Numbered from the stretch's first letter, positions 7,619-15,813 are shown. The stretch: DNA of 50,263 nt from Thermoleophilia bacterium (GCA_025934995.1 JAICWC010000006.1:1-50263), one strand, 5' to 3'. Notes: a model not told the origin generated them from the letters alone. A program made the numbers and translations.

Positions 7619-9503
7619 GCTCCTGCGGCTCCTTCCCATGCCACCCCAGCAGCGTCAGCGCCAGGACCACCGCGAAGATCGCCGCGAACAGGTAGTGCGT
7701 GATCACGAGCATCGCGAAGAGCAGGGACAGCGCGAGCGCGAGCAGGATCGGCCAGGGCGACGAGTGCGGCATGTCGACGATCTCGCTCGTCCAACCGTCG
7801 ATGAGCGAGGAGACGTGTTGCTCGTGCCCGCGCTCGAGCGTGCCGACACCTGCCGTCAGGCGATGGCCGTCGCGCTCGCGGTCCTCCGCGTCCCAGTTCG
7901 CGTACGCGCTCGACACCGTCGGGATGACGGCGAAGTTGTACTCGGGCGGCGGCGACGGCACGCTCCACTCGAGCGTCGGCCCGTGCCACGGATCGGGGCC
8001 GGCAGGAGGGCCGCGGAAGTAGGAGACGACGAGGTTCGTGAACAGCGCCAGGATCCCCACCGCCGTGATGTAGCCGCCGATCGACTCGATCACGTTGTAG
8101 GACGTCCACCCCATGTCACCCGGATACGTGTAGACGCGCCGCGGCATCCCGAGCAGCCCGACGATGTGCATCGGGAAGAACAGGAGATTCGTCCCGGCGA
8201 AGATGATCCAGAACGAGATCTGGCCCGGTCGCTCGAAGTACAGCTTGCCGGTGACCTTCGGGAACCAGTAGTACATGCCGCCGAAGATCGGGAAGACCGC
8301 CGCTCCGAAGATGATGTAGTGGAAGTGCGCGACGACGAAGTACGTGTCGGTCGTCTGCTGGTCGAACGGGATCGCGAGGAACATGATCCCGGTCAGCCCG
8401 CCGGCCACGAACATGACGATGAAGCCGATGATGAACAGCAGCGGCGTCTTGAACTTCGGACGCCCCGAATAGATGCTCATGCACCACGCGAACACCTGAA
8501 TCGTCGACGGGATCACGACCATCGACGTCGCGCCGGCGAAGAAGATGAGCGTCGTCGACGGCAATCCGGTCGCGAACATGTGGTGCGCCCACACGCCGAA
8601 GCCGATGAAGACGACGAGCAGCTCGGCAATCGCGACGAGTGGGAACGCAATCATCTTGCGCCGCGTGAACGCGGGGATGATCTCGGTCGCGATCCCGAAG
8701 GCGGGAACGATGAGGATGTACACCTCGGGATGCCCGAAGAACCAGAACAGGTGCTGCCACAGGAACGACGAGCCCCCGTGGGCGACGTCGAAGAAGTGGA
8801 AGCCGAGGTTGCGCTGCAGGAAGAGGAAGATCAGGTCGACGCTCAGCGACGGCAGCGCGAAGATCAACCCGAAGGAGGCCGCGAGGAACGCGAAGCAGAA
8901 GAGCGGCATCCGGTTGAACGACATGCCCGGGGCGCGCAGCTTGAGGATGGTCACGATCAGGTTCGCGGCCGTCAGCGTCGACGCGATCGAGTTGAAGGCG
9001 AGCCCGACCGTGTAGAACTCGATGTTCCGCGACGGGTCGTGTAGACGGTCGGCGAGCGGCACGTAGTTGAACCAGCCGGCATCGGGGCCGAAGCCGCTGA
9101 ACAGGCCGATGTAGAGGAAGATCCCCGACGCGAGGAAGATCCAGAAGCTCAGCGCGTTCATGCGCGGGAACGCCATGTCGCGCGCGCCGATCATCAGCGG
9201 CACGAGGTAGTTGCCGAACGCGCCGGTGGTCATCGGGATGATGAACCAGAAGATCATCGTCATCCCGTGCACGGTGAACAGCTGGTCGAAGGTCTCGGGG
9301 CCGACGAGGTCGTTGTTGGGCTGGATCAGCTGCGAGCGCATGATCAGCGCCTCGACGCCGCCCGCTCCGAAGAAGACGAGCGTCGTCCAGAAGTAGAGAA
9401 GGCCGACGCGCTTGTGGTCTGTCGTCGTCAGCCAGCCGAGGACGCCGGGACGCTCCGCCCACTGCCGCTCGAGCCTGTCGACCCGTTCCGCGACGCTCGT
9501 CAC
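7611..9503 (-). CDS. ctaD: Cytochrome c oxidase subunit I with C-terminal two-helix extension
   Basis: Catalytic subunit (630 aa) of an A-type heme-copper oxidase that reduces O2 to water and pumps protons. Visible hallmarks are FTVHGMTMIFWF (heme a ligand), WQHLFWFFGHPEVYILIVPAFG (CuB His, cross-linked Tyr and K-channel region), GVWAHHMFATG (CuB His pair), and VVAHFHYIIFG (heme a3/a ligands). After the standard core (ending near YFRGPPAGPDPWHG) come about 100 extra residues: a charged linker and two close TM segments (PWPILLALALSLLFAMLVIT and LFAAIFAVVLALTLLGW). These look like a fused subunit IV. The GTG at 9503 overlaps the ctaC stop as GTGA. Confidence 0.96.
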   Translation of the reverse strand: MTSVAERVDRLERQWAERPGVLGWLTTTDHKRVGLLYFWTTLVFFGAGGVEALIMRSQLIQPNNDLVGPETFDQLFTVHGMTMIFWFIIPMTTGAFGNYLVPLMIGARDMAFPRMNALSFWIFLASGIFLYIGLFSGFGPDAGWFNYVPLADRLHDPSRNIEFYTVGLAFNSIASTLTAANLIVTILKLRAPGMSFNRMPLFCFAFLAASFGLIFALPSLSVDLIFLFLQRNLGFHFFDVAHGGSSFLWQHLFWFFGHPEVYILIVPAFGIATEIIPAFTRRKMIAFPLVAIAELLVVFIGFGVWAHHMFATGLPSTTLIFFAGATSMVVIPSTIQVFAWCMSIYSGRPKFKTPLLFIIGFIVMFVAGGLTGIMFLAIPFDQQTTDTYFVVAHFHYIIFGAAVFPIFGGMYYWFPKVTGKLYFERPGQISFWIIFAGTNLLFFPMHIVGLLGMPRRVYTYPGDMGWTSYNVIESIGGYITAVGILALFTNLVVSYFRGPPAGPDPWHGPTLEWSVPSPPPEYNFAVIPTVSSAYANWDAEDRERDGHRLTAGVGTLERGHEQHVSSLIDGWTSEIVDMPHSSPWPILLALALSLLFAMLVITHYLFAAIFAVVLALTLLGWHGKEPQEHG

Positions 9504-10480
9504 TTCAGGCTCTCGAGGTAGCGCGTCAACTGGCGCACCTGTGCGCTCGTCAGGTTGAGGTCGGGCATCAGGCTGCCCGGCTTCACCTGTTGCGGGTTGC
9601 GCAGCCACTCCGCCAGATGGGCCGGCGTGTTCGGGATCGTCAGCGCCGCGAGCGACGTCCGCGAGCCGACGTGCGTGAGGTCGGGACCGACGTGGGAATG
9701 CGCGGGCGTGCCTTGGATTGCGTGGCACGAGCTGCACTTGTCGTCGAAGAGCGCGTTGAAGCGCTTCGCCGGTCGCGCCTGCGCGCGCAGCCATCTCGCG
9801 AACCGGGCGGGCGGATCGGCGAAGACGTAGAACCCCATGTGCGCGTGCTGCAGTCCGCAGAACTCCGCGCACTGTCCGCGGTACCGCCCGGGCTTGTCGG
9901 CGTACAGCTCGACCCGGTTGACCTGATCGGGGAAGACATCGATCTTCCGGTTCAGCTGCGGCACCCAGAAGCTGTGGATGACGTCGTCGCTGTGCACCGA
10001 GACGATCACGTGTGTGCGAACCGGGATGTGGATCTCGTTCGCTGTGACGACGCTGCTGCCCGGGTAGCGAACCTCCCACCAGAACTGGTGGCTGATCACG
10101 CGCACGTCCAGGTCGTTGGTCGCCGCCGCCGCGGCGGGCGGCGACGTGCCGCGGATGAGAAAGATGTCCGAGTACGCGAAGAGCGCCGCGAGCACGAGAA
10201 TCGGCGTGACGATGCCGAGGGCGATCACCGTGATCGTCCCGGGCCGGTCTGCGCCTTCCACGCCCCGCTTGAACCACGCGGCCACGAGGATCGCGACGAT
10301 CACACCGAGGCCGACGACGGAGCCGCCGAGCATGATCCACCAGATCGTTGCGATCCCGTGCGCCGGCGGGCTGTCGGGGCGGAGCGCGTCCTGCTTCGAC
10401 CCGCAGCCGGCCGCGAGGAGCGCGAACGGCAGCAGTGTCAGGAGACGCGCCCCCGGTAACCATCTTCCCGACGATTTCAC
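9500..10480 (-). CDS. ctaC: Cytochrome c oxidase subunit II fused to cytochrome c (caa3 type)
   Basis: A 326-aa subunit II that accepts electrons from cytochrome c. The N-terminus is a lipoprotein signal (LLPFALLAAGCGSK), followed by two TM helices and a cupredoxin domain. The complete CuA site is GQCAEFCGLQHAHMGF (C-x3-C-x3-H-x2-M). The C-terminus is a cytochrome c domain with CSSCH and a probable Met ligand in SLMPDL, which defines the caa3 subtype. The GTG at 10480 is chosen because it places the signal peptide at the N-terminus; an in-frame TTG at 10489 is possible. It is the first cistron of the eight-gene respiratory operon, whose promoter must lie in the 52-bp divergent gap with ctaG. 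Confidence 0.95.
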   Translation of the reverse strand: MKSSGRWLPGARLLTLLPFALLAAGCGSKQDALRPDSPPAHGIATIWWIMLGGSVVGLGVIVAILVAAWFKRGVEGADRPGTITVIALGIVTPILVLAALFAYSDIFLIRGTSPPAAAAATNDLDVRVISHQFWWEVRYPGSSVVTANEIHIPVRTHVIVSVHSDDVIHSFWVPQLNRKIDVFPDQVNRVELYADKPGRYRGQCAEFCGLQHAHMGFYVFADPPARFARWLRAQARPAKRFNALFDDKCSSCHAIQGTPAHSHVGPDLTHVGSRTSLAALTIPNTPAHLAEWLRNPQQVKPGSLMPDLNLTSAQVRQLTRYLESLK

Positions 10481-10532
10481 GGTCGGCAACGGGGCTACCC
10501 GCGGCCGACCGGGTAAAACGAATCGTGTTACG

Positions 10533-11249
10533 ATGATTCAGATCGCGATCACCCTCCTCGCCGCCGTGCTCTATGCGGCCGCGGCAAGCCGCGTGAAGCG
10601 CAGGCGAGGTGACCTCGACGCAGCACGCGCGGCCTCCTACGGGGTGGGGGTCGCGCTGCTGGTCGTCGCGACGGTCGCGCCGCTCGAGGGCTCCTTCGCC
10701 GCGCACATGTCGCAGCATTTGCTCATCGGCGATCTGGCGCCGCTCTTCATGGTGCTCGGGCTGAACGGGCCGCTGCTGCGTCCGGCGCTCGCGCTACGAC
10801 CCATACGCGCGCTGCGCGTGCTCGCGCATCCGCTCGTCGCGCTGCCGCTATGGGCAGTGAACCTCTGCGTGTGGCATCTCTCGATCTTGTTCGACGCGGC
10901 GCTGCGACACGAGCCGCTCCATGCGCTGCAGCATCTCTGCTTCTTCGTCTGCGGGGCGCTGCTCTGGTCCGCGCTGTTCGAGCTGCTGCCGGGGCCGCGA
11001 TGGTTCCGGACGCCGCACCGGATCGCCTACCTCGGCGTGATGTGGCTCGTGTCGCTCTCGCTGTCGCAGATCTTCATCTGGTCGTCACATCCGTACTACA
11101 CGTACAAGTCGCTCGGCGACCAGCGCGCCGGCGGCGGGATCATGCTGCTCGAAGGCTCCGTGGTGATGGTCAGCGTGCTCGCGTGGCTGCTCTGGTGCGA
11201 GCTCCGCTCAGCGCCCGAGGACGCCGACGTCGTAGCCCTTCCGCTTTAG
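10533..11249 (+). CDS. ctaG: Cytochrome c oxidase assembly factor CtaG (caa3_CtaG family)
   Basis: A 238-aa polytopic membrane protein of the caa3_CtaG family, needed for copper/CuB assembly of caa3 oxidases in Bacillus. Visible family features are APLEGSFAAHMSQHLLIGDLAPLF, with the conserved H...QH, then WHLSILFDAALRHEPLHALQH, and the aromatic WSSHPYYTY segment. About seven hydrophobic helices fit the family. The ATG at 10533 is divergent from ctaC and only 52 bp away, so both share a control region. The stop overlaps the 3' end of the opposite-strand lipoprotein gene by 42 bp. Context with a caa3 operon supports the assignment. Confidence 0.93.
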   Translation: MIQIAITLLAAVLYAAAASRVKRRRGDLDAARAASYGVGVALLVVATVAPLEGSFAAHMSQHLLIGDLAPLFMVLGLNGPLLRPALALRPIRALRVLAHPLVALPLWAVNLCVWHLSILFDAALRHEPLHALQHLCFFVCGALLWSALFELLPGPRWFRTPHRIAYLGVMWLVSLSLSQIFIWSSHPYYTYKSLGDQRAGGGIMLLEGSVVMVSVLAWLLWCELRSAPEDADVVALPL

Positions 11250-11633
11250 GTCGGCGACGGCCGCGTCGAAGCCCCGGAAGCCGGCGCCCTTCCGGAACAC
11301 CGCGCCGTCCCGGCGGAATGCCGTTCGGTCGCCCTGCGCGATGTCGCGCACGAGCTTCCCGAGGATCGTGTCGGCGAAGCGAAAGCCGGTCAGGATCGTT
11401 CGGCGGTCGGCCTCCGCATCCGGCGGCGCCGGCACCGACGCGAGATCGAGCGTCGCGGCATGCACCTTCTTGTGCGCCGAGCGCAGCTGCGCCGTGGTCG
11501 TCATGGTCGAGCAGCACTGGGCGACGAGCAGCGCGTCCGCCTTGAGATGCCGCTCGAACCGCGCGCGTGCGCCGTTCCCCCCGCAGGCGGCGACGAGCAG
11601 GACGACGGCGAGTGCGGCAGCTCCGATGCGCAC
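11208..11633 (-). CDS. Small putative lipoprotein of unknown function
   Basis: A 141-aa protein with a clear lipobox signal (GAAALAVVLLVAACGGNG) and a soluble helical domain of about 115 residues. No domain is recognised. Features are a paired CC (VAQCCSTMTTT), a HKKVHAAT segment and a basic C-terminal part (FDAAVADLKRKGYDVGVL). The GTG at 11633 puts the signal at the N-terminus and is preferred over an upstream start at 11669, which would run into the TPP riboswitch on the other strand. It is convergent with ctaG. It is probably an outer-face membrane-anchored protein. Confidence 0.7.
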   Translation of the reverse strand: MRIGAAALAVVLLVAACGGNGARARFERHLKADALLVAQCCSTMTTTAQLRSAHKKVHAATLDLASVPAPPDAEADRRTILTGFRFADTILGKLVRDIAQGDRTAFRRDGAVFRKGAGFRGFDAAVADLKRKGYDVGVLGR

Positions 11634-11650
11634 GTCGGTAGTCTGATCGC

Positions 11651-11724
11651 ACCGGGGTGCCGCGCCCAAACGCGGCTGAGATCACACCCGTCGAACCTGA
11701 TCCGGCTCGTACCGGCGAAGGGAG
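11651..11724 (+). promoter_or_regulatory. TPP riboswitch (THI element)
   Basis: All the conserved THI-box blocks appear in order: ACCGGGGTGC (11651-11660), a P3-type hairpin CGCG-CCCAAA-CGCG, the invariant GGCTGAGAT (11674-11682), ACCCGTCGAACCTGATC (11686-11702), CCGG-CTCGTA-CCGG (P4/5 region), and the closing CGAAGGGAG (11716-11724). The closing GGGAG is also the best SD for the TTG start at 11734. That suggests TPP binding blocks translation by hiding the SD, the usual mode in actinobacteria. No U-tract terminator is seen. Confidence 0.95.
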
Positions 11725-11733
11725 TGAAGTCGT

Positions 11734-13044
11734 TTGTCGGAGAGAACGCCGTCCTGGGGCATCGAGCCGGTTCCGGAGCGCCTGCGCCGCTTCGGCGCGC
11801 TCGACAATGCGATGCTGTGGAGCAGCCTCGGCCTGAGCCTGCTCGTGCTCGTCGCCGGCACGGTGCTGGTGCCCGCGCTCTCCCTGCGCGCCGCGCTGCT
11901 CGCGATCGTCGTCGGCGGAATCTTCGGAAACGTCTTGCTCGGGCTCGCTGCGCTGCTCGGCGCCGAAGCACGCGTGCCGGCGATGGTGCTGCTCCGCGCG
12001 CCGCTCGGCCGGGCCGGGTCCTGGCTGCCGACCGCGCTCAACGTGCTGCAGAACGTCGGGTGGACGGTGTTCGAGGTGCTCGTGATCGCCACCGCGGCGC
12101 ATGCGCTCGTGCAGGGGCCGATGTGGGTCTGGAAGCTCGTGGCCGCCGGAGCCGCGACCGCGCTCGCACTCGTCGGCCCGATCGGCTTCGTGCGCGAGTG
12201 GGTGCGACGCTTCGCGCTCTGGGTCGTCCTCGCGTCGCTCGCGTACCTCACGTGGTGGGCGCTCCACGACGCAAACCTGAGCGCGCTCTGGTCGCGTCCG
12301 GGCAAGGGCGGGTTCCCGACGTTCTGGCAGGGCGTCGACCTGATGATCGCGATGCCCGTCTCGTGGCTGCCGCTCGCCGCGGACTACACGCGGTTCTCGC
12401 GCCGCGGGCGCAGCGCGTTCTGGGGGACGACCGTCGGCTACTTCATCCCGAACGTCTGGCTCTACGCGCTCGGTGCGATCCTCCTGTTGACGCGCGGGTT
12501 GAGCGACGCGCCGTCTGTGCTGACCGCGATCGCTGCGGGCGGCGCCGCGGCTGCGATCGCGCTCCTCGCGCTCGGCGTCGACGAGACGAAGGAGCCGTTC
12601 GCGAACATCTATTCCGCGGCGGTCTCCCTGCAGAACGTCCTGCCGCGCGTGCCGCAGCGGGCGTTGATCGTGATCGTGGCTGCGGTCGCGACGGCCGGAA
12701 CGTTCGTCATCGACCTCGTCCAGTACGCGAGCTTCCTGCTTCTCCTCGGCTCCTTCTTCGTGCCGCTCTTCGGGGTCCTGCTCGCCCAGTGGCTCGTCGG
12801 CGCCCGCGACCCATTCGCGGCCCGCGAGGTGCGCGCCGGCCAGATCCTCGCGTGGCTCGCAGGCTTCGGGCTCTACCAGTGGCTCTCGCCCTCCGGTCCA
12901 GGCTGGTGGACGCGCCTCGTCGACGTGACCCATCCGGCGATCGGCGGCTCGCTCCCGAGCTTCGCGGCTGCGTTCCTGCTCAGCATTGCGCTTACGCTTC
13001 CGGCCCGTGCGGCCGCTCGGCGTCATCGGGCATCTCTCGCGTGA
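11734..13044 (+). CDS. cytX: CytX-type hydroxymethylpyrimidine (HMP) transporter, NCS1 family
   Basis: A 436-aa transporter with about 12 hydrophobic segments of the nucleobase:cation symporter-1 family. N-terminal features (SWGIEPVPERLRRFGALDN, then WSSLGLSLLVLVAGT) and PMSWLPLAADYTRFSR are typical of the CytX/CodB branch. The TPP riboswitch directly upstream identifies the probable cargo as the thiamine pyrimidine precursor HMP or a close analogue, since CytX is a known TPP-regulated predicted HMP transporter. Translation starts at TTG 11734, 9 nt after the SD that is part of the riboswitch. The end overlaps the kinase gene by 38 bp. Confidence 0.9.
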   Translation: MSERTPSWGIEPVPERLRRFGALDNAMLWSSLGLSLLVLVAGTVLVPALSLRAALLAIVVGGIFGNVLLGLAALLGAEARVPAMVLLRAPLGRAGSWLPTALNVLQNVGWTVFEVLVIATAAHALVQGPMWVWKLVAAGAATALALVGPIGFVREWVRRFALWVVLASLAYLTWWALHDANLSALWSRPGKGGFPTFWQGVDLMIAMPVSWLPLAADYTRFSRRGRSAFWGTTVGYFIPNVWLYALGAILLLTRGLSDAPSVLTAIAAGGAAAAIALLALGVDETKEPFANIYSAAVSLQNVLPRVPQRALIVIVAAVATAGTFVIDLVQYASFLLLLGSFFVPLFGVLLAQWLVGARDPFAAREVRAGQILAWLAGFGLYQWLSPSGPGWWTRLVDVTHPAIGGSLPSFAAAFLLSIALTLPARAAARRHRASLA

Positions 13045-13765
13045 CGTCGTCGCGGGCGGAAGCCCGCGCATCGGCGGCGGCCCGTGGCATGCGGCGCGTG
13101 CGCTCCGCATGCTCGGGCACGACGCGTTCCTGTTCGCGAAATGCGGCGAGCGGGACTTCGGCCGCCGCCTCGCCGCGCTCGGCCTTCCGGTCTCGGTCAC
13201 CGTCGCCGGCGAGACGACGGCGTTCGAGTTCTCGTACGAGGGGAGCGTCCGCACCATGAGCGTCGGCGCGATCGGCGAGCCGTGGACGATCGAGGACCTG
13301 CCCCAGAACGTCTTGCGCCGGGTCGGCTGGCTGCAGGTGGCGCCGCTGCTGCACGGCGACTTCGACGCCGACGCGTTCGAATGGCTGGCGCGGGAGCGGC
13401 GGATCCTCTTCGACGGCCAGGGGCTCGTGCGGCGCCGCGAGCTCGGCCCGCTGGAGCTCGACGGCTCGCTCGACCACGGCGTGCTGCGGCACGTCTCGGT
13501 GCTGAAGCTCGCCGTCGAGGAGGCCGAGGCGATCGGCGACCCGCGAGAGCTCGGCGTGCCGGAGGTGCTCGTCACCCGCGGCGCGAGCGGCTGCGACGTC
13601 GTCACACGGGACGGCGTCGAGCACGTGCCGGCGCGCGACACCGGACGCGACCCGACCGGCGCGGGGGACGCGTTCGGCGCGGCGTATCTCGCGTCGCGTG
13701 CGGAGGGGCACGCGCCGGTCTCGGCCGCGCGCCGAGCGACCGCGGTCGTGGCGGCGGTGCTGTGA
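13007..13765 (+). CDS. PfkB-family carbohydrate/nucleoside/pyrimidine kinase
   Basis: A 252-aa ribokinase-fold kinase. The N-terminal GVIGHLSRDVV and GGGPWHAARALRMLGHD are the substrate-side motifs. The C-terminal DPTGAGDAFGAAYLA is PfkB signature 2, with GAGD anion hole and catalytic Asp. It is shorter than ribokinase (about 300 aa). The GTG at 13007 (RPLGVIGHLS) is preferred over a TTG at 12986. It is translationally coupled to the TPP-controlled transporter upstream and overlaps the next gene as GTGA. Because ThiD HMP kinases share this fold, phosphorylation of imported HMP is an attractive but unproven role; a sugar or nucleoside kinase is the alternative. Confidence 0.85.
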   Translation: MRPLGVIGHLSRDVVAGGSPRIGGGPWHAARALRMLGHDAFLFAKCGERDFGRRLAALGLPVSVTVAGETTAFEFSYEGSVRTMSVGAIGEPWTIEDLPQNVLRRVGWLQVAPLLHGDFDADAFEWLARERRILFDGQGLVRRRELGPLELDGSLDHGVLRHVSVLKLAVEEAEAIGDPRELGVPEVLVTRGASGCDVVTRDGVEHVPARDTGRDPTGAGDAFGAAYLASRAEGHAPVSAARRATAVVAAVL

Positions 13766-14151
13766 TCGCAGCAGTCGCCACCGTGGAGGGCGTCGTACTC
13801 GTCGACGTCGAGAACGAGGAGCCGCTGGGCGGCGGCACGGAGTTGCCCAGCGCCGATGTCCCCCATGTCGATCTGCCGCGCGTCGTCGCGGCTGCACGCG
13901 CCGGGGCGACGATCGCCTGCGTCGTCGAACGACGGCCTCCGCTCGCGATCTCCCGCGACGGCGGCGCAACGTGGACGGAAGCGGGCGGCGGCCTGCCTGC
14001 GGGCTTCGCGATCGCGATCGCCGAAGACGAGCCCGACCGGATGCTCTACGCGGCGCGCAACCGGCTCTACCTGTCGACCAACGGCGGCGTCTTCTGGCGC
14101 TCGCTTCCGTTCGAGCTGCCCGACATCGAAGGAATCGCCTGGCTCGACTAG
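13762..14151 (+). CDS. Small Asp-box (BNR-like) repeat protein
   Basis: A 129-aa protein with two Asp-box-like hairpins: SRDGGATW (fits S-x-D-x-G-x-x-W) and STNGGVFW, about 40 residues apart. Such boxes mark blades of sialidase-like beta-propellers, but 129 residues gives only two or three blades, not a closed propeller. No signal peptide is visible, so it appears cytosolic. The GTG overlaps the kinase stop (GTGA), placing it third in the TPP riboswitch transcript. Function is unknown. Confidence 0.7.
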   Translation: MIAAVATVEGVVLVDVENEEPLGGGTELPSADVPHVDLPRVVAAARAGATIACVVERRPPLAISRDGGATWTEAGGGLPAGFAIAIAEDEPDRMLYAARNRLYLSTNGGVFWRSLPFELPDIEGIAWLD

Positions 14152-14181
14152 AACTCTGCGGTCAGTGCGACCGTCGGGCCA

Positions 14182-14880
14182 TTGGCCGGCCTAGAGACCG
14201 CGGCCACCCTTCGCTTCGAGCCCGCCGTGCGCGTGAGGCGACTTTCCCGCGCGGAAGAAGGTGACCACGCTGCCCTTGCTCTCTCCGCCTCGTATCGCGG
14301 CGAGCGCGTCATCTCGATCGGCTTCGGCGACCTCGAGTCCGTCCGGCAAGGCCCCGCCGCGCGCGTCGTCCGCGAGGCCTGTTGGTTGCTGAAGCCGTGG
14401 GGGCGCGAGGGTCGGATCGAGCTGCGCGCACTGCGGCGTCCGGTGCGACGCGCATTGCTCGAATGCCTCGACGACGACGACGTGACCCTCGTCGCCGCGG
14501 CGCGCCGCAAGCTCGTGCTGCTGCCGGCGCCGAGCGAGCGCGAAAAGCTCGAGTCGAAGTTGACGCCCACGCGACGGAAGATGCTCCGCCTCGGCGAGCG
14601 CGACGGTGAACGCTGCGTCTGGTGCAGCACGCCGATCTCGTACCGCAGCATCCATGCGACGCTCGACCACATCCGCTGCCGCTCGCACGGCGGCGCCGAT
14701 GCGTTGGACAACCTCGTTCTCTCGTGCGCCTCGTGCAACCACCGGCGCGCGAACGCGCCGGCGTCGTCGTGGTTCGAGGATTGCCTGACGGCGGGTCAGG
14801 ACGTGGACGTGGACGCGGTGCTGCGCGCGATCGCGCGCTCCCACTCCCACCACGGAAACGCGCTGCGCCGCGCCGCCTGA
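14182..14880 (+). CDS. HNH endonuclease domain protein
   Basis: A 232-aa protein with a C-terminal HNH nuclease domain: a zinc-binding CVWCS, then TLDHIRCRSHGG (catalytic DH and H), DNLVLSCASCNHRR (N and second CxxC). The N-terminal 130 residues are basic and unrecognised. TTG 14182 gives the longest reading. GTG codons at 14227 or 14233 are equally reasonable starts, since the intervening sequence is poorly constrained. Solitary HNH proteins like this are common in high-GC actinobacteria and often of unknown role; no restriction partner is adjacent. Confidence 0.85.
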   Translation: MAGLETAATLRFEPAVRVRRLSRAEEGDHAALALSASYRGERVISIGFGDLESVRQGPAARVVREACWLLKPWGREGRIELRALRRPVRRALLECLDDDDVTLVAAARRKLVLLPAPSEREKLESKLTPTRRKMLRLGERDGERCVWCSTPISYRSIHATLDHIRCRSHGGADALDNLVLSCASCNHRRANAPASSWFEDCLTAGQDVDVDAVLRAIARSHSHHGNALRRAA

Positions 14881-14885
14881 GCCTC

Positions 14886-15716
14886 CTAGATCTGAAACTC
14901 GCCGCGCGCGACGATCACCGCGCATCCGGCGACCTCGATGTGCTCCGGCGAATGTGCGACCGCGTAGAGCACCGACCGGCGCAGGATCTCTTCGCCTTGG
15001 ACGATCTCGATCTCGTCGCCGAACGCGATGCGTTCGTGCCGCGCGAGATGGAGCGCGAGCGGGCCGGCCGCCGAACCGGTGGCCGGATCCTCGGCGATGC
15101 CGAGCCCAGGGCCGAACATTCGACTCTTCACCTTCGTCCCCTCGGCGGCGAAGCAGTTGAAGCCGTAGGTGCCGAGGCGCAGCAGCGCCGCCTGATCCGG
15201 ATCGAGCGCCGCGACGTCGTCGCGTGACGCGAGCGCGACGAACACGTGTGGAACGCCGTTGTCGTACACCTCGACCGGCAGCTGCGACTCGACGCCGCCG
15301 AGGGCGGCGAGCAGAGCGGGGGCCTGCGGGAACGGCTGCACGGTCGGAGCGGGCTGCCGCATGCGGGCGGAGACGATGCGCGCGCCCTCGCGCTCGAGCT
15401 CGAGCGCGATCGTCCCGCGCTGCGTCTCGAGCTTGATCTCGATCAGCTGCAGCGGACCGCCGAGCACGATCGCGGTGCCGAGCACGGGATGGCCCGCGAA
15501 CGGCAGTTCGAGCGAGGGCGTGAAGATGCGGAGGCGGACATGTCCGTCGGCCTCGGGCGGATAGACGTAGACCGTCTCGGAGAGGTTCGTCTCGCGCGCG
15601 AGCCGCTGCAGCTCGTGCTCCGGGATCTCGCGCGCGTCGGTGAAGACGGCGACCTGGTTGCCCTGGAGCGGCGTGTCCGTGAACACGTCCGCGATCGCGT
15701 AGCGAAAGCGCGCCAT
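14886..15716 (-). CDS. PhzF-family isomerase/epimerase
   Basis: A 276-aa protein of the PhzF/diaminopimelate-epimerase-like fold. Family landmarks are the N-terminal ADVFTDTPLQGNQVAVF, the catalytic Glu in ARETNLSETVYV, the FTPSLELPFAGHPVLGTA block, and the C-terminal EDPATGSAAGPLA. No phenazine genes are nearby, so the substrate is unknown; most chromosomal PhzF homologues are uncharacterised. Length is standard. It is convergent with the HNH gene (5-bp gap) and divergent from the secreted Ig-like protein. Confidence 0.93.
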   Translation of the reverse strand: MARFRYAIADVFTDTPLQGNQVAVFTDAREIPEHELQRLARETNLSETVYVYPPEADGHVRLRIFTPSLELPFAGHPVLGTAIVLGGPLQLIEIKLETQRGTIALELEREGARIVSARMRQPAPTVQPFPQAPALLAALGGVESQLPVEVYDNGVPHVFVALASRDDVAALDPDQAALLRLGTYGFNCFAAEGTKVKSRMFGPGLGIAEDPATGSAAGPLALHLARHERIAFGDEIEIVQGEEILRRSVLYAVAHSPEHIEVAGCAVIVARGEFQI

Positions 15717-15813
15717 CCCCCCAGCGTAAAGAGTCGGTTAAGTCGGATTCCGAACCTTTTTTCTCGGGAAGTCGTTTATCAATCGAAACCGAGAAAACTC
15801 CAAGGAGGGCTCG
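15717..15813 (+). promoter_or_regulatory. Divergent control region with 9-bp inverted repeat and strong RBS
   Basis: The 97-bp gap between phzF and the secreted protein is AT-rich for this genome. It holds TTTTCTCGG (15759-15767) and its inverted copy CCGAGAAAA (15789-15797), 21 nt apart, plus two AGTCGG direct repeats at about 15732-15747. A full SD, AAGGAGG (15802-15808), precedes the ATG by 5 nt, pointing to high expression. The inverted repeat could be a 5' UTR hairpin or an operator. Confidence 0.5.

Noticed and set aside
9504-10718. Long extension of ctaD upstream to 10718
   Set aside because: It overlaps the whole ctaC gene in another frame and has Arg/Ala-rich shadow composition.
11170-13866. 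898-codon minus-strand open frame across cytX and the PfkB gene
   Set aside because: High-GC antisense shadow: Arg/Ser/Pro/Glu-rich with no domain, while the plus strand has clear families and a riboswitch.
14182-14880. HNH gene as a homing endonuclease or part of a mobile element
   Set aside because: No intron, intein, inverted repeats or target duplication is visible around it.
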